Made by a program: the position numbers and the translations under genes. A DNA stretch of 49,883 bases. Origin: Oscillospiraceae bacterium (GTDB lineage Bacteria; Bacillota; Clostridia; Oscillospirales; Acutalibacteraceae). Of the stretch, positions 1-7,859 are shown one piece after another. Each line of letters begins with the position of its first letter. Positions within the stretch are counted from its first letter, which is position 1. The stretch covers positions 1-49,883 of the forward strand of contig SVQH01000020.1 in assembly GCA_015065425.1 (NCBI GenBank), given 5' to 3'. The notes under the pieces were generated by a model. The model did not search any database. It had not been told where the DNA came from and saw only the letters and a program-made list of their open reading frames with translations.

Positions 1-25
1 ATTTTTCGGAGTGCCGTTTTAAGAA

Positions 26-1189
26 TTACATTAAGTCTTTAATTTTAGACAGTCTTTCAAGGGCTTCGTAGAGTGTTTCGTCTTTCTTTGCAAAGTGGAA
101 TCTTGCGAGGTGGTTTACATCCTCTTTGAAGAAGGATGAACCGGGAACTGCTGCCACGCCTACTTTATATGCAAGTTCTTCGCAGAATTCAATGTCGGTT
201 CTGCCTTTTTGGAAGTCGGAAATGTCAACCATCATAAAGTATGAGCCTTCTGGTTCTGAGAATCTCCAACCAAGGTCTCTGAGACCACCTACAAATATGT
301 CTCTCATGTGAGTGTAATGGTCTTGAAGCTCTTTATAGTAAGACATGGGAGCAGTAAGACCCGCAATAACTGCTTCCTGCAAGGGTGAAGGAGCACATAC
401 GGTAAGGAAGTCATGAATCTTCTTGCAGCGTTCCATAAGCTCTTCACAGGCAACAATGTAACCGAGTCTCCAGCCGGTTATTGAATATGTCTTTGAAAGA
501 GATGAACAGCAGACAGTTCTTTCCCACATTCCGGGAAGAGAAGCGATATACGTGTGCTTATGAGGCTCAAATATGATATGTTCATATACTTCGTCAGTGA
601 TTACGATAACATCATATTTGATTGCAAGGTCTGCAATTACCTGAAGCTCTTCTCTTGTGAAAACACGTCCCGAGGGGTTAGAGGGATTGCAAAGAAGCAT
701 AGCTTTTGTTTTCGGGTCTTTGAATGCTTCTTCAAGTCTGTCTGCATCAAAAGTGAATGCAGGGGGATTAAGGGGAACGAAAATAGGTTCTATTGAGTTG
801 AAAAGGCTCTGTGCAGCGTAGTTTTCAAAGTAGGGGGAGAAGATTACAATCTTATCTCCGGGATTTGAAATAGCCATCATTGTAGCCATCATAGCTTCAG
901 TGCTTCCGATTGTACCGATAACATTCTTGTCGGGGTCAAGGTCAATTCCCATGAATGTGCCGACTTTTTTAGCTACAGCGGCTCTGTAGTTATATGCACC
1001 CCAAGTAGGAGAATACTGGTGAGGACCTGCTGTTGCCACATTTTTGAGGGCATCCATAATGAACTGAGGGGGATCAAAATCGGGAAACCCCTGTGAAAGG
1101 TTAATAGCACCGCATTCCATTGAAATTCTTGTCATTCTGCGGATAACAGAGTCAGACAGATGTTCAATTTTTCTGTTTAATTCTTTCAT
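26..1189 (-). CDS. Class I/II PLP aminotransferase (probable aromatic)
   Basis: Pyridoxal-phosphate enzyme of fold type I that should exchange an amino acid with its 2-oxo acid. Visible family features are NPSNPSGRVF, the DEVYEHIIF segment and the SLSKTYSITGWR block with the PLP-binding lysine. The start is placed at the ATG at 1189 (387 residues): it has AAGGAG 6-7 nt upstream, whereas an upstream start at 1246 would run into iorB. It is the last gene of a minus-strand run behind iorA-iorB (13 nt gap). That context suggests aromatic amino acids/arylpyruvates as substrates, since the oxidoreductase uses arylpyruvates. Substrate is inferred from context; methionine or aspartate aminotransferase activity is possible. 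Confidence 0.85.
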   Translation of the reverse strand: MKELNRKIEHLSDSVIRRMTRISMECGAINLSQGFPDFDPPQFIMDALKNVATAGPHQYSPTWGAYNYRAAVAKKVGTFMGIDLDPDKNVIGTIGSTEAMMATMMAISNPGDKIVIFSPYFENYAAQSLFNSIEPIFVPLNPPAFTFDADRLEEAFKDPKTKAMLLCNPSNPSGRVFTREELQVIADLAIKYDVIVITDEVYEHIIFEPHKHTYIASLPGMWERTVCCSSLSKTYSITGWRLGYIVACEELMERCKKIHDFLTVCAPSPLQEAVIAGLTAPMSYYKELQDHYTHMRDIFVGGLRDLGWRFSEPEGSYFMMVDISDFQKGRTDIEFCEELAYKVGVAAVPGSSFFKEDVNHLARFHFAKKDETLYEALERLSKIKDLM

Positions 1190-1202
1190 GTTTTTTCTCT
1201 CC

Positions 1203-1772
1203 TTATGAATTGTATCCGAGGTCGAATGCCTTAAGATTAACTTCAAGGAATTTTTCGGGTACTGTATTTTTTATTGTTTCAATCCATACATCGTATGGAA
1301 TGTCTGTATTTTTAGCCATAACACCGATAAGAACAACATTTACAGCCTTCTGATTGCCCGCCGTCTTAGCAAGTGAAAGGGCATCAACAACGGTTGTAGC
1401 AACAGTGTTTTTAAGTTCATCGGCAATATTTTCAGGGTATTCACAAGCACCGATAATTACTGGCATAGGGTCAATTTCCTGAGCATTTACAATGATTTTA
1501 CCACCTTTTTTAAGGTAAGGCAAGGCTCTTTTTGCTTCGAGAAGCTCAAATGCTAAAATTATATCGGCACCTCCCTTGTCAATGATGGGGGAATGTACCT
1601 TTTCGCCGTAACGTACATAGGTAACAACGGAACCACCTCTCTGACTCATTCCGTGAACCTCGGATACTTTGACATCATAGCCTTCGCCTATAACTGTATT
1701 TCCGAGAATACGGCTTGCAAGAAGTGTACCCTGACCACCGACGCCGACAATCATTATGCTTTTGGTTTCCAT
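1203..1772 (-). CDS. iorB: Indolepyruvate:ferredoxin oxidoreductase, beta subunit
   Basis: Small subunit (189 aa) of the two-subunit 2-oxoacid:ferredoxin oxidoreductase that converts arylpyruvate plus CoA to arylacetyl-CoA, CO2 and reduced ferredoxin. The N-terminal GVGGQGTLLASRIL glycine-rich segment and the SEVHGMSQRGGSVVTYVRYG block are hallmarks of the POR gamma-type domain. The start codon follows the iorA stop with no gap, and its GGAGG lies inside the iorA 3' end, so the two are translationally coupled. Length is normal for the family. Cytoplasmic. Confidence 0.93.
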   Translation of the reverse strand: METKSIMIVGVGGQGTLLASRILGNTVIGEGYDVKVSEVHGMSQRGGSVVTYVRYGEKVHSPIIDKGGADIILAFELLEAKRALPYLKKGGKIIVNAQEIDPMPVIIGACEYPENIADELKNTVATTVVDALSLAKTAGNQKAVNVVLIGVMAKNTDIPYDVWIETIKNTVPEKFLEVNLKAFDLGYNS

Positions 1773-3503
1773 TTACACTTCCTCCTTTTCTATGGCATCA
1801 AAAGGACAAATATTCATGCAGAGTGTACAGCCGTTGCACTGAGTAGGATCAATAACCGGTTTTCCGTCTTTCACCGTAATTGCGGGACAGCCTGCTTTAA
1901 GACACATCTTACAGTTTTTGCATTTATCTGTAATTAAGCATCTTCCCGTGTATTTTACTGTTTTCAGAAGTGCACAGGGACGCTGAGCGATAATTACGGA
2001 GGGCTCGTCCTTTTCAGTTTCTTCTTTAACGACCTTTTCAAAATTCTTTACATCAAAAGGATCTGCAATTCTGACACTGTCTATTCCCACAGCTTTACAA
2101 AGAAGTTCTAAATCAACCTGTTTTGTGGCTTCCCCTCTTATTGTTTTACCTGTTGTGGGATTGTCCTGATGTCCCGTCATGCCTGTAATGGAGTTATCAA
2201 GTATAATAACTGTGTTTGCTCCTTTATTGTAAACAATATCAATAAGTCCCGTTATTCCCGAATGCATAAAAGTAGAGTCACCTATAACGGAAACCAGCTT
2301 TTTGTTGAATTCTGCCCCTCGTGCTTTTGCCATGCCGTGAGCAGCACTGACTGATGCACCCATGCAAATTGTAGTATCAATAGCATTAAGAGGAGCTGCC
2401 GCACCGAGAGTATAACAGCCGATATCGCCAGAAACCGTAAGACCGAGTTTTTTTAGCACATAAAAAGTTCCTCTGTGAGGACAGCCTGCACACATTACGG
2501 GAGGCCGGACGGGAATTGGTTCAGGGTTTATATCGGGTACGTTCTCTCCGAGAACCACCTTTTTAATAAGATTTACACTGTATTCACCGAGAAGTGTAAA
2601 AGCCTCTTTTCCGATGACATCAATTCCGTTTATCTTGCAATGTTCTTCTATAAAGGGGTCAAGCTCTTCAAGTACATATACCTTTTTGCATTTTACGGCA
2701 AAATCTTTTATAAACTTTACAGGCATAGGATATGCAAGTCCCAGCTTTAAGAAATTAGCCTTATTTCCGAGAGCTTCCTTTGCATAACAATATGTAATAC
2801 CCGATGTAATGATACCGATTTCGGCACCGTTATCCTCGACAGAGTTCAGAGGTGAGCTTTCGGCATATTCTTCAAGAGCTCTCATTCTGTTTTCAACATC
2901 AATATGTCTTTTTATTGCATTTCCCGGCATCATAACATATTTTGCAGGGTTCTTTTCATAGTCTTTGAGCTCATCATTTTTTCTGTCTGAGAGTTCGACA
3001 AGGCTCTGTGAATGTGAAACTCTGGTAGAAAGACGGAGAAAAACGGGAGTGTCAAATTTTTCACTGAGGTCGAATGCAAGCTTTGTGAATTCTTTGCATT
3101 CCGAAGAGTCAGAGGGTTCAAGCATCATAATTTTAGAGGCTTTTGCATAGTGTCTCGAGTCCTGCTCATTCTGAGATGAATGCATACCGGGGTCATCGGC
3201 AACTGCGATTACAAGACCTCCGTTTATACCTGTGTAAGAAGCTGTAAAAACGGGATCAGCCATTACATTGAGTCCTACATGCTTACAGCATGTCATAGAA
3301 CGTGCTCCTGCTATGGCAGCACCTATTGCTACCTCTGCACCGACCTTTTCATTGGGTGCCCATTCGCAGTATATTTCGTCATATTTTGCTGCATTTTCCG
3401 TAATTTCCGTACTGGGCGTTCCGGGGTATGAGGAAATCACTCTTACACCGGCTTCATAACAGCCTCTTGCTACGGCTGCATTTCCAAGCATTAACTGTTT
3501 CAT
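1773..3503 (-). CDS. iorA: Indolepyruvate:ferredoxin oxidoreductase, alpha subunit
   Basis: Large catalytic subunit (576 aa). The N-terminal pyrimidine-binding domain begins MLGNAAVARGCYEAG and carries the SSYPGTPSTEI motif. The C-terminal half has the thiamine-diphosphate segment (VSGDIGCYTLG, VIGDSTFMHSGITGL). The last about 55 residues form a bacterial-type ferredoxin domain with two cysteine sets, CKNCKMCLKAGCP and CNGCTLCMNICP, giving two [4Fe-4S] clusters. It lies 17 nt behind the acyl-CoA ligase and abuts iorB. AAAGGA precedes the ATG. Known IOR enzymes act on indolepyruvate, phenylpyruvate and hydroxyphenylpyruvate; direction in vivo is not visible from sequence. Confidence 0.94.
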   Translation of the reverse strand: MKQLMLGNAAVARGCYEAGVRVISSYPGTPSTEITENAAKYDEIYCEWAPNEKVGAEVAIGAAIAGARSMTCCKHVGLNVMADPVFTASYTGINGGLVIAVADDPGMHSSQNEQDSRHYAKASKIMMLEPSDSSECKEFTKLAFDLSEKFDTPVFLRLSTRVSHSQSLVELSDRKNDELKDYEKNPAKYVMMPGNAIKRHIDVENRMRALEEYAESSPLNSVEDNGAEIGIITSGITYCYAKEALGNKANFLKLGLAYPMPVKFIKDFAVKCKKVYVLEELDPFIEEHCKINGIDVIGKEAFTLLGEYSVNLIKKVVLGENVPDINPEPIPVRPPVMCAGCPHRGTFYVLKKLGLTVSGDIGCYTLGAAAPLNAIDTTICMGASVSAAHGMAKARGAEFNKKLVSVIGDSTFMHSGITGLIDIVYNKGANTVIILDNSITGMTGHQDNPTTGKTIRGEATKQVDLELLCKAVGIDSVRIADPFDVKNFEKVVKEETEKDEPSVIIAQRPCALLKTVKYTGRCLITDKCKNCKMCLKAGCPAITVKDGKPVIDPTQCNGCTLCMNICPFDAIEKEEV

Positions 3504-3520
3504 TTATATTGTCCTTTTCA

Positions 3521-5158
3521 TTAGTTTAATTCGTTTTGTATGGCAACAAGATTTTCGCTCTGATATTTTTTTCTGAGTACAGGTTTTTCAATTTTACCTG
3601 TAGGATTTCTCGGTACCTCGGCAAATATTATTTTCTGAGGTCTTTTGTATCTCGGAAGATCGAGACAAAAATCGTTGATTTCCTCTTCAGAAAGAGTAAA
3701 GCCCTCTTTAACTTCAATAATAGCGGCTGCAATTTCACCGAGTCTTGCATGGGCAAGTCCGATTACTGCCACATCTTTAACAGAAGCATGTTTTCTTAAA
3801 AAGTCCTCTATCTGAACGGGGTAAATATTTTCACCGCCTGAAATTATAACATCCTTTTTGCGGTCAACAAGATAAATAAAGCCGTCTTCGTCACACATAG
3901 CCATGTCGCCGGTGTAAAGCCATTCTCCTTTAAGAATTTCTTCTGTTGCTTTTTCATCTTTATAGTAGCATTTCATAACACCCGGGCCTTTAACAGCAAG
4001 TTCACCGACTTCTCCGTTGGGTACATTATTGCCGTTTTCATCGGCTATTTTTACATCCCATCCGAAACCGGCTTTTCCGATTGCTCCTACTTTATGTATG
4101 TTTTCAACGCCGAGATGTACGCAACCGGGGCCTATTGATTCACTGAGCCCGTAGTTTGTATCATATTCATGTGTCGGGAAAACAGCTTTCCATCTCTTGA
4201 TAAGTGAGGGAGGAACAGGCTGAGCACCTATGTGCATTAATCTCCAACGGGATATGTCATATTGTGAAAGGTCAATGTCACCTGCATCTATTGCATCAAG
4301 AATATCCTGTGCCCAGGGTACAAGAAGCCACACGATAGAGCACTGTTCTTCACTTGCCGTATTTATTATCCATTCGGGCTTTATTCCTTTGAGAATTACT
4401 GATTTGGCACCTACTAAAAATGAGCCGAACCAATGCATTTTAGCTCCCGTATGGTAAAGCGGAGGAATGAGAAGAAATACATCATCTTTGGTCTGTGAAT
4501 GATGAGCCTGTTCAGTCATGCATGAATGCATAAGTGCTTTGTGAGAATGAAGAATAGCTTTAGGGAAGCCTGTGGTTCCGGAGGAATAATAAATTGCAGC
4601 ATCGTCTGAGTCTTTAATCTGAATTTTCGGTGCTTTTGATGAACAGTAGGATATAAGTTCATCAAAACTGTCGGCAAATGAGGGACAGTCCTCACCGCAA
4701 TAAAGCCACATTTTTACTCTGGGAACTCTGTGGCATATTTCTTCAATTCTTCCCGTGAATTCAGGACCGAATACAATAAAATCTACATCTGCTTTGTTGA
4801 TACAGTATTTGATTTCTTCTGCAGTATATCTGTAATTGAGCGGAACTACTACTGCTCCGGTTTTTAACACTCCGAAATATATGGGGAGCCATTCTATGCA
4901 GTTCATCATCAGTACCGCGACTTTATCGCCCTTTTTTATTCCTCTTGTCAGAAGAAGATTTGAGAATCGATTTGATATTTTATTGAATTCCCCCCAGGTC
5001 ATTTCTCTTCTGTATGCCTGAGAGGGGTCAGTAACAATAAGAGAATACTCTCGCCATGTCATTTTACTTTTATTGTCAAGTTTAGGATTTATCTCGACCA
5101 ATGCAGTGTCGTTCGGATAAAAATCGGCATTTTTCTGCAGGATTTCGGTAATTGGCAT
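3521..5158 (-). CDS. AMP-forming acyl-CoA synthetase (probable aryl/fatty acid CoA ligase)
   Basis: ANL-superfamily adenylating enzyme (545 aa) joining a carboxylic acid to CoA with ATP cleaved to AMP. The P-loop-like YYSSGTTGFPKA motif, the LYTGDMAMCDEDGFIYLVDRKKD A8 hinge region in its two halves, and the C-terminal PRNPTGKIEKPVLRKK with the catalytic lysine are all present. It is the first gene after a clear promoter and 17 nt ahead of iorA. In this setting the likely substrates are phenylacetate, hydroxyphenylacetate or indoleacetate, the products or precursors of IOR chemistry; a medium/long-chain fatty acid remains possible. Archaeal IOR pathways use ADP-forming ligases for energy, so an AMP-forming enzyme suggests substrate activation rather than ATP gain. 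Confidence 0.88.
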   Translation of the reverse strand: MPITEILQKNADFYPNDTALVEINPKLDNKSKMTWREYSLIVTDPSQAYRREMTWGEFNKISNRFSNLLLTRGIKKGDKVAVLMMNCIEWLPIYFGVLKTGAVVVPLNYRYTAEEIKYCINKADVDFIVFGPEFTGRIEEICHRVPRVKMWLYCGEDCPSFADSFDELISYCSSKAPKIQIKDSDDAAIYYSSGTTGFPKAILHSHKALMHSCMTEQAHHSQTKDDVFLLIPPLYHTGAKMHWFGSFLVGAKSVILKGIKPEWIINTASEEQCSIVWLLVPWAQDILDAIDAGDIDLSQYDISRWRLMHIGAQPVPPSLIKRWKAVFPTHEYDTNYGLSESIGPGCVHLGVENIHKVGAIGKAGFGWDVKIADENGNNVPNGEVGELAVKGPGVMKCYYKDEKATEEILKGEWLYTGDMAMCDEDGFIYLVDRKKDVIISGGENIYPVQIEDFLRKHASVKDVAVIGLAHARLGEIAAAIIEVKEGFTLSEEEINDFCLDLPRYKRPQKIIFAEVPRNPTGKIEKPVLRKKYQSENLVAIQNELN

Positions 5159-5198
5159 TGTTGAAAGATCCTTTCATTTTTTTGCAAAATTTTCAGAT

Positions 5199-5264
5199 AT
5201 AAATAATAATTTATCACTTTTGGACAATCAAGTCAATCATTATTACACATAAATAATAATTTAT
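5199..5264. repeat. Pair of identical 16-bp AT-rich operator-like repeats
   Basis: The 16-mer ATAAATAATAATTTAT occurs at 5199-5214 and again at 5249-5264, exactly 50 bp apart (about five helical turns). Each copy is itself an inverted repeat (ATAAAT-N4-ATTTAT). The first covers the -10 of the ligase promoter; the second sits near the 3' end of the thioesterase gene. Arrangement fits a dimeric regulator bound at two sites, possibly with looping. No known regulator recognised. Confidence 0.5.
5208..5236 (-). promoter_or_regulatory. Sigma-A-type promoter for the acyl-CoA ligase/ior operon
   Basis: On the minus strand, TTGACT (5236-5231), 17 nt spacer, TAAATT (5213-5208), with an extended TGA before the -10. 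The -10 lies inside one of two identical 16-bp repeats (see 5199-5264), so a regulator bound there would occlude RNA polymerase. Confidence 0.65.
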
Positions 5265-5293
5265 ATTATAATGAAGAAAAATGTCCTTTTCTG

Positions 5294-5707
5294 TTATCTT
5301 TGCCTGAGGTTGTAACAAGAAAAGCTGCCGTCAGCAAGAAGCTTTTTATTGTCATCAAACAATTCAACACGGACTACTGTTACGGTTTTTCCGCTTTTTA
5401 TAATTTTTCCTTCACAGTAAAGATATTCAGTGTCAACAGCCGGATGCAGGTAGTTGAACGCTGAATTCAGTGTTGTTACAACCGTGCCTTCAGTCATCGC
5501 AGCATAACTAGCGATTGTATCAGCAAGAGAATAAACACATCCGCCGTGAACAGAACCGTGCAGGTTCTTGTGATGGGACTCTATTTTTATCCTGCCGTTA
5601 CAAAAACCGTCAGAATATGAAATAAGTTCAATACCGTTGTATGCAATATACGGGGTTCTTGCCGCTTCTTTTATATAATCAGGTAAGTTTGTTCTCATTG
5701 TTACCAT
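5294..5707 (-). CDS. PaaI/YbgC-like hotdog-fold thioesterase
   Basis: Hotdog thioesterase of about 137 aa that should hydrolyse an acyl-CoA or aryl-CoA thioester. The HGSVHGGCVYSLADTIASYAA block matches the conserved helix motif of the PaaI/4HBT family. Two ATGs are possible, 5707 and 5698: AAAGGA ends 3 nt before the first and 12 nt before the second, so the start is uncertain by three codons. It is upstream of and co-directional with the ligase-ior-aminotransferase genes, 135 nt before the ligase, and has its own promoter. Context suggests it controls aryl-CoA pools or releases CoA; substrate inferred only. Confidence 0.85.
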   Translation of the reverse strand: MVTMRTNLPDYIKEAARTPYIAYNGIELISYSDGFCNGRIKIESHHKNLHGSVHGGCVYSLADTIASYAAMTEGTVVTTLNSAFNYLHPAVDTEYLYCEGKIIKSGKTVTVVRVELFDDNKKLLADGSFSCYNLRQR

Positions 5708-5723
5708 CAATCCTTTCCCGTAA

Positions 5724-5752
5724 ATTATATATATTTATTATTTATTTGTAAA
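5724..5752 (-). promoter_or_regulatory. Promoter for the thioesterase gene
   Basis: Minus strand TTTACA (5752-5747), 17 nt, TATAAT (5729-5724). A perfect -10 with a good -35, 17 nt upstream of the thioesterase start region. It is divergent to the two-component operon at 5843. Confidence 0.65.
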
Positions 5753-5757
5753 GAAGA

Positions 5758-5775
5758 TTTTAAGACAGTTTTAAG
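5758..5775. promoter_or_regulatory. 11-bp-spaced direct repeats, candidate response-regulator site
   Basis: TTTTAAG at 5758-5764 and again at 5769-5775, one 11-bp period apart, with degenerate continuation in the same register. OmpR/PhoB-family regulators typically bind tandem half-sites with this period. The pair lies upstream of the response-regulator gene at 5843, whose promoter has a usable -10 (TGATATTAT, -10 at 5816-5821) but a poor -35, as expected for an activated promoter. Autoregulation is an inference. Confidence 0.4.
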
Positions 5776-5842
5776 CAGATTAAAATAAAGTCTTTATTAA
5801 GAGAAATTTTTATGATATTATATAGAAAAAACGGAGGTTTCT

Positions 5843-6523
5843 ATGCAGATACTTGTTGTTGAAGATGAAAAACGCCTTGCAGAAGGCTTGGCTCAGATAC
5901 TTTCCGAACAAAAATACATGGTTGATATTGCTTTTGACGGGAGAGACGGTCTTGATTACGGACTCAGCGGAATATATGATATGATAATACTTGATATCAT
6001 GCTTCCGAAAATGAATGGTTATGAAGTTGCTGCTCAGTTGAGAAAAGAAAAAATTGCAACTCCGATTCTCATGCTTACTGCAAAAGATCAGATTGCCGAT
6101 AAAGTAAAAGGTCTTGACGCGGGTGCAGATGATTATATGACAAAACCTTTTGCTCCAGAGGAGCTTCTTGCAAGAGTAAGAGCACTTACAAGACGTCAGG
6201 GCGAAGTTGTAATTGATGAAATTACTTTTAATGATCTCACACTTAATCTTTCTACTTGTGATCTCAGTTGCGATGCAAAGAGTGTTCATCTCAATTTCAA
6301 AGAATTTGAAATAATGAAAATTCTTATGCAGAACCCTCAGGTGGTTACCACAAAAGAAGACCTTATTGTCAAGGTGTGGGGATATGATTCCAATGCGGTT
6401 GACAATAATGTAGAGGTGTATATATCTTTCCTGAGAAAAAAACTTGACTTTATTTCAAGCAGGGTTGAAATATCTTCACTAAGAAAAATCGGTTATCGCC
6501 TTGAGGTGAAGGACAATGCTTAA
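5843..6523 (+). CDS. OmpR/PhoB-family response regulator
   Basis: Two-domain regulator of 226 aa. Receiver domain about 1-115 has the acidic pocket (E7, D8), the phospho-acceptor D51 in IILDIMLP, the LTAKD threonine segment and the TKPF lysine. The C-terminal winged helix (about 125-223) ends in VEVYISFLRKKLD and ISSLRKIGYRLE, typical of OmpR-type DNA-binding domains. A GGAGG stands 6 nt before the ATG. The stop overlaps the downstream kinase by 8 nt, so the pair is co-translated. Signal and targets unknown. Confidence 0.93.
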   Translation: MQILVVEDEKRLAEGLAQILSEQKYMVDIAFDGRDGLDYGLSGIYDMIILDIMLPKMNGYEVAAQLRKEKIATPILMLTAKDQIADKVKGLDAGADDYMTKPFAPEELLARVRALTRRQGEVVIDEITFNDLTLNLSTCDLSCDAKSVHLNFKEFEIMKILMQNPQVVTTKEDLIVKVWGYDSNAVDNNVEVYISFLRKKLDFISSRVEISSLRKIGYRLEVKDNA

Positions 6524-7775
6524 AAAACTCAGACGGCGTTACGTTGCAATTTCAATGTCCATAATATGTATGGTACTGATTTCATTTTATCTCATGACAT
6601 GTCTTATGTTTTTTTTATCATTGAGCTATGATGTCCGAACAACTTTGCAAAAGTTTTCATCCGCATCAGTATCATCTTCTTTGCCTCAGATTGGAGCCAA
6701 TAACGAAGATAATTCAGGATTTGCTCTTCACTCGGGCAGTGTATGTGTCATAGAGGTAAAAGAATTCGGTTCAATAGCGATTCTTGATTTCAGCCGTGCA
6801 AATATGGACGAAGCCATTCTTTCCGAAGCTGTTTCCTATGCGTTAAATTCTGATTCTGATTTTGGTCATATCAGTAAATTTAATCTCTTTTATGATAAAA
6901 CCAAGATTGATTTCGGGTCAAGAATTGCTTTTGCTGATTCGACGCAGTATTATGCTTATATGCGAACATTTACCGTTGACGGTGCAGTTCTTATTTTCAT
7001 CTCTGTTCTGTTTTTGTGGTGGATAATGAGATTTCTTGCTAAATTAAGTCTCAAACCTGTTGAAAAGGCGTGGGTTCAGCAAAAGAATTTCATCGGTGAT
7101 GCTTCGCATGAGCTGAAAACACCGCTTACCGTTATTCTGACTAACAGCGGAATTCTTAAATCTCATAAGGATGACACTGTTGAAAATCAGATTAAATGGG
7201 TAGACAGTACTTATGAAGAAGCAACATATATGAAAGAACTTGTCGATAAGCTTCTGCTTCTTGCAAAAACAGATAATATGAGTCAGAAAAATATGTTTGT
7301 TGACGTTAATCTTTCTGAACTTGCAATGCAGTTAGCTTTACAGTATGAGCCGGTTGCTTTTGAAAAAGGAGTAATGCTGTTTTCTGATATTGATAAAGAT
7401 ATTATTATCAAGGGCGACAGTGTTGCATTAAATCAGATAATACACATCCTTCTTGACAACGCAATAAAATATTCAGGTGAAAACGGGGAAGTGACTCTTT
7501 CTCTTAAACGGAGACCGGGATATTCCTTAGGAAAAAAATCAGGATATGTATATTTGTCAACAAGAAATACAGGTACTCCCATACCAAGTGAGGATATTCC
7601 TCATTTGTTTGAACGGTTTTACCGTTCAGATAAAGCACGTACCTCAGGCAGCGGGTACGGTCTCGGTCTTTCCATCTGTAAAAATCTTGCTTCTTTGCAT
7701 AAGGCAGATATTTCAGTTTCAAGTGATGCTGAAAAGGGTACTGTTTTTACCGTAAGGTTTAAGCAGAAATCTTAA
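6516..7775 (+). CDS. Sensor histidine kinase
   Basis: Membrane histidine kinase of 419 aa, partner of the preceding regulator. Transmembrane segments at about 9-36 and 154-174 bracket an external domain of about 115 residues with no recognised fold. Then come the dimerisation/phospho-acceptor H-box (H198 in DASHELKTPLTV), the N-box DNAIKYS, and the C-terminal LFERFYRSDKART and GYGLGLSICK ATP-lid motifs. No clear HAMP domain is present between TM2 and the H-box, which are only about 24 residues apart. Cytoplasmic kinase core complete. Confidence 0.93.
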   Translation: MLKKLRRRYVAISMSIICMVLISFYLMTCLMFFLSLSYDVRTTLQKFSSASVSSSLPQIGANNEDNSGFALHSGSVCVIEVKEFGSIAILDFSRANMDEAILSEAVSYALNSDSDFGHISKFNLFYDKTKIDFGSRIAFADSTQYYAYMRTFTVDGAVLIFISVLFLWWIMRFLAKLSLKPVEKAWVQQKNFIGDASHELKTPLTVILTNSGILKSHKDDTVENQIKWVDSTYEEATYMKELVDKLLLLAKTDNMSQKNMFVDVNLSELAMQLALQYEPVAFEKGVMLFSDIDKDIIIKGDSVALNQIIHILLDNAIKYSGENGEVTLSLKRRPGYSLGKKSGYVYLSTRNTGTPIPSEDIPHLFERFYRSDKARTSGSGYGLGLSICKNLASLHKADISVSSDAEKGTVFTVRFKQKS

Positions 7776-7803
7776 GAAATGCCATACAAAAATAACTATA
7801 TGC

Positions 7804-7856
7804 AAAACACTGTTTATCTTAACATTTATGATGTCAGAAAACAGTGTTTTTATTTT
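7804..7856. terminator. Terminator between the convergent two-component operons
   Basis: A perfect 12-bp inverted repeat (AAAACACTGTTT 7804-7815 with AAACAGTGTTTT 7839-7850), followed on the plus strand by a long T-rich tract. Strong for the plus-strand kinase gene; on the minus strand the U-tract is shorter, so it is only partly bidirectional. Confidence 0.8.
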
Positions 7857-7859
7857 TTA

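Noticed and set aside
1-25. Partial hairpin arm at the window start (minus strand, CGGCACTCCGA)
   Set aside because: It could be one arm of the terminator of the aminotransferase gene, but the partner would lie outside the window, so no stem can be shown.
5810-6289. Minus-strand reading frame of 159 codons
   Set aside because: Antisense to the response regulator gene, which has clear domains; composition is typical of a shadow frame.
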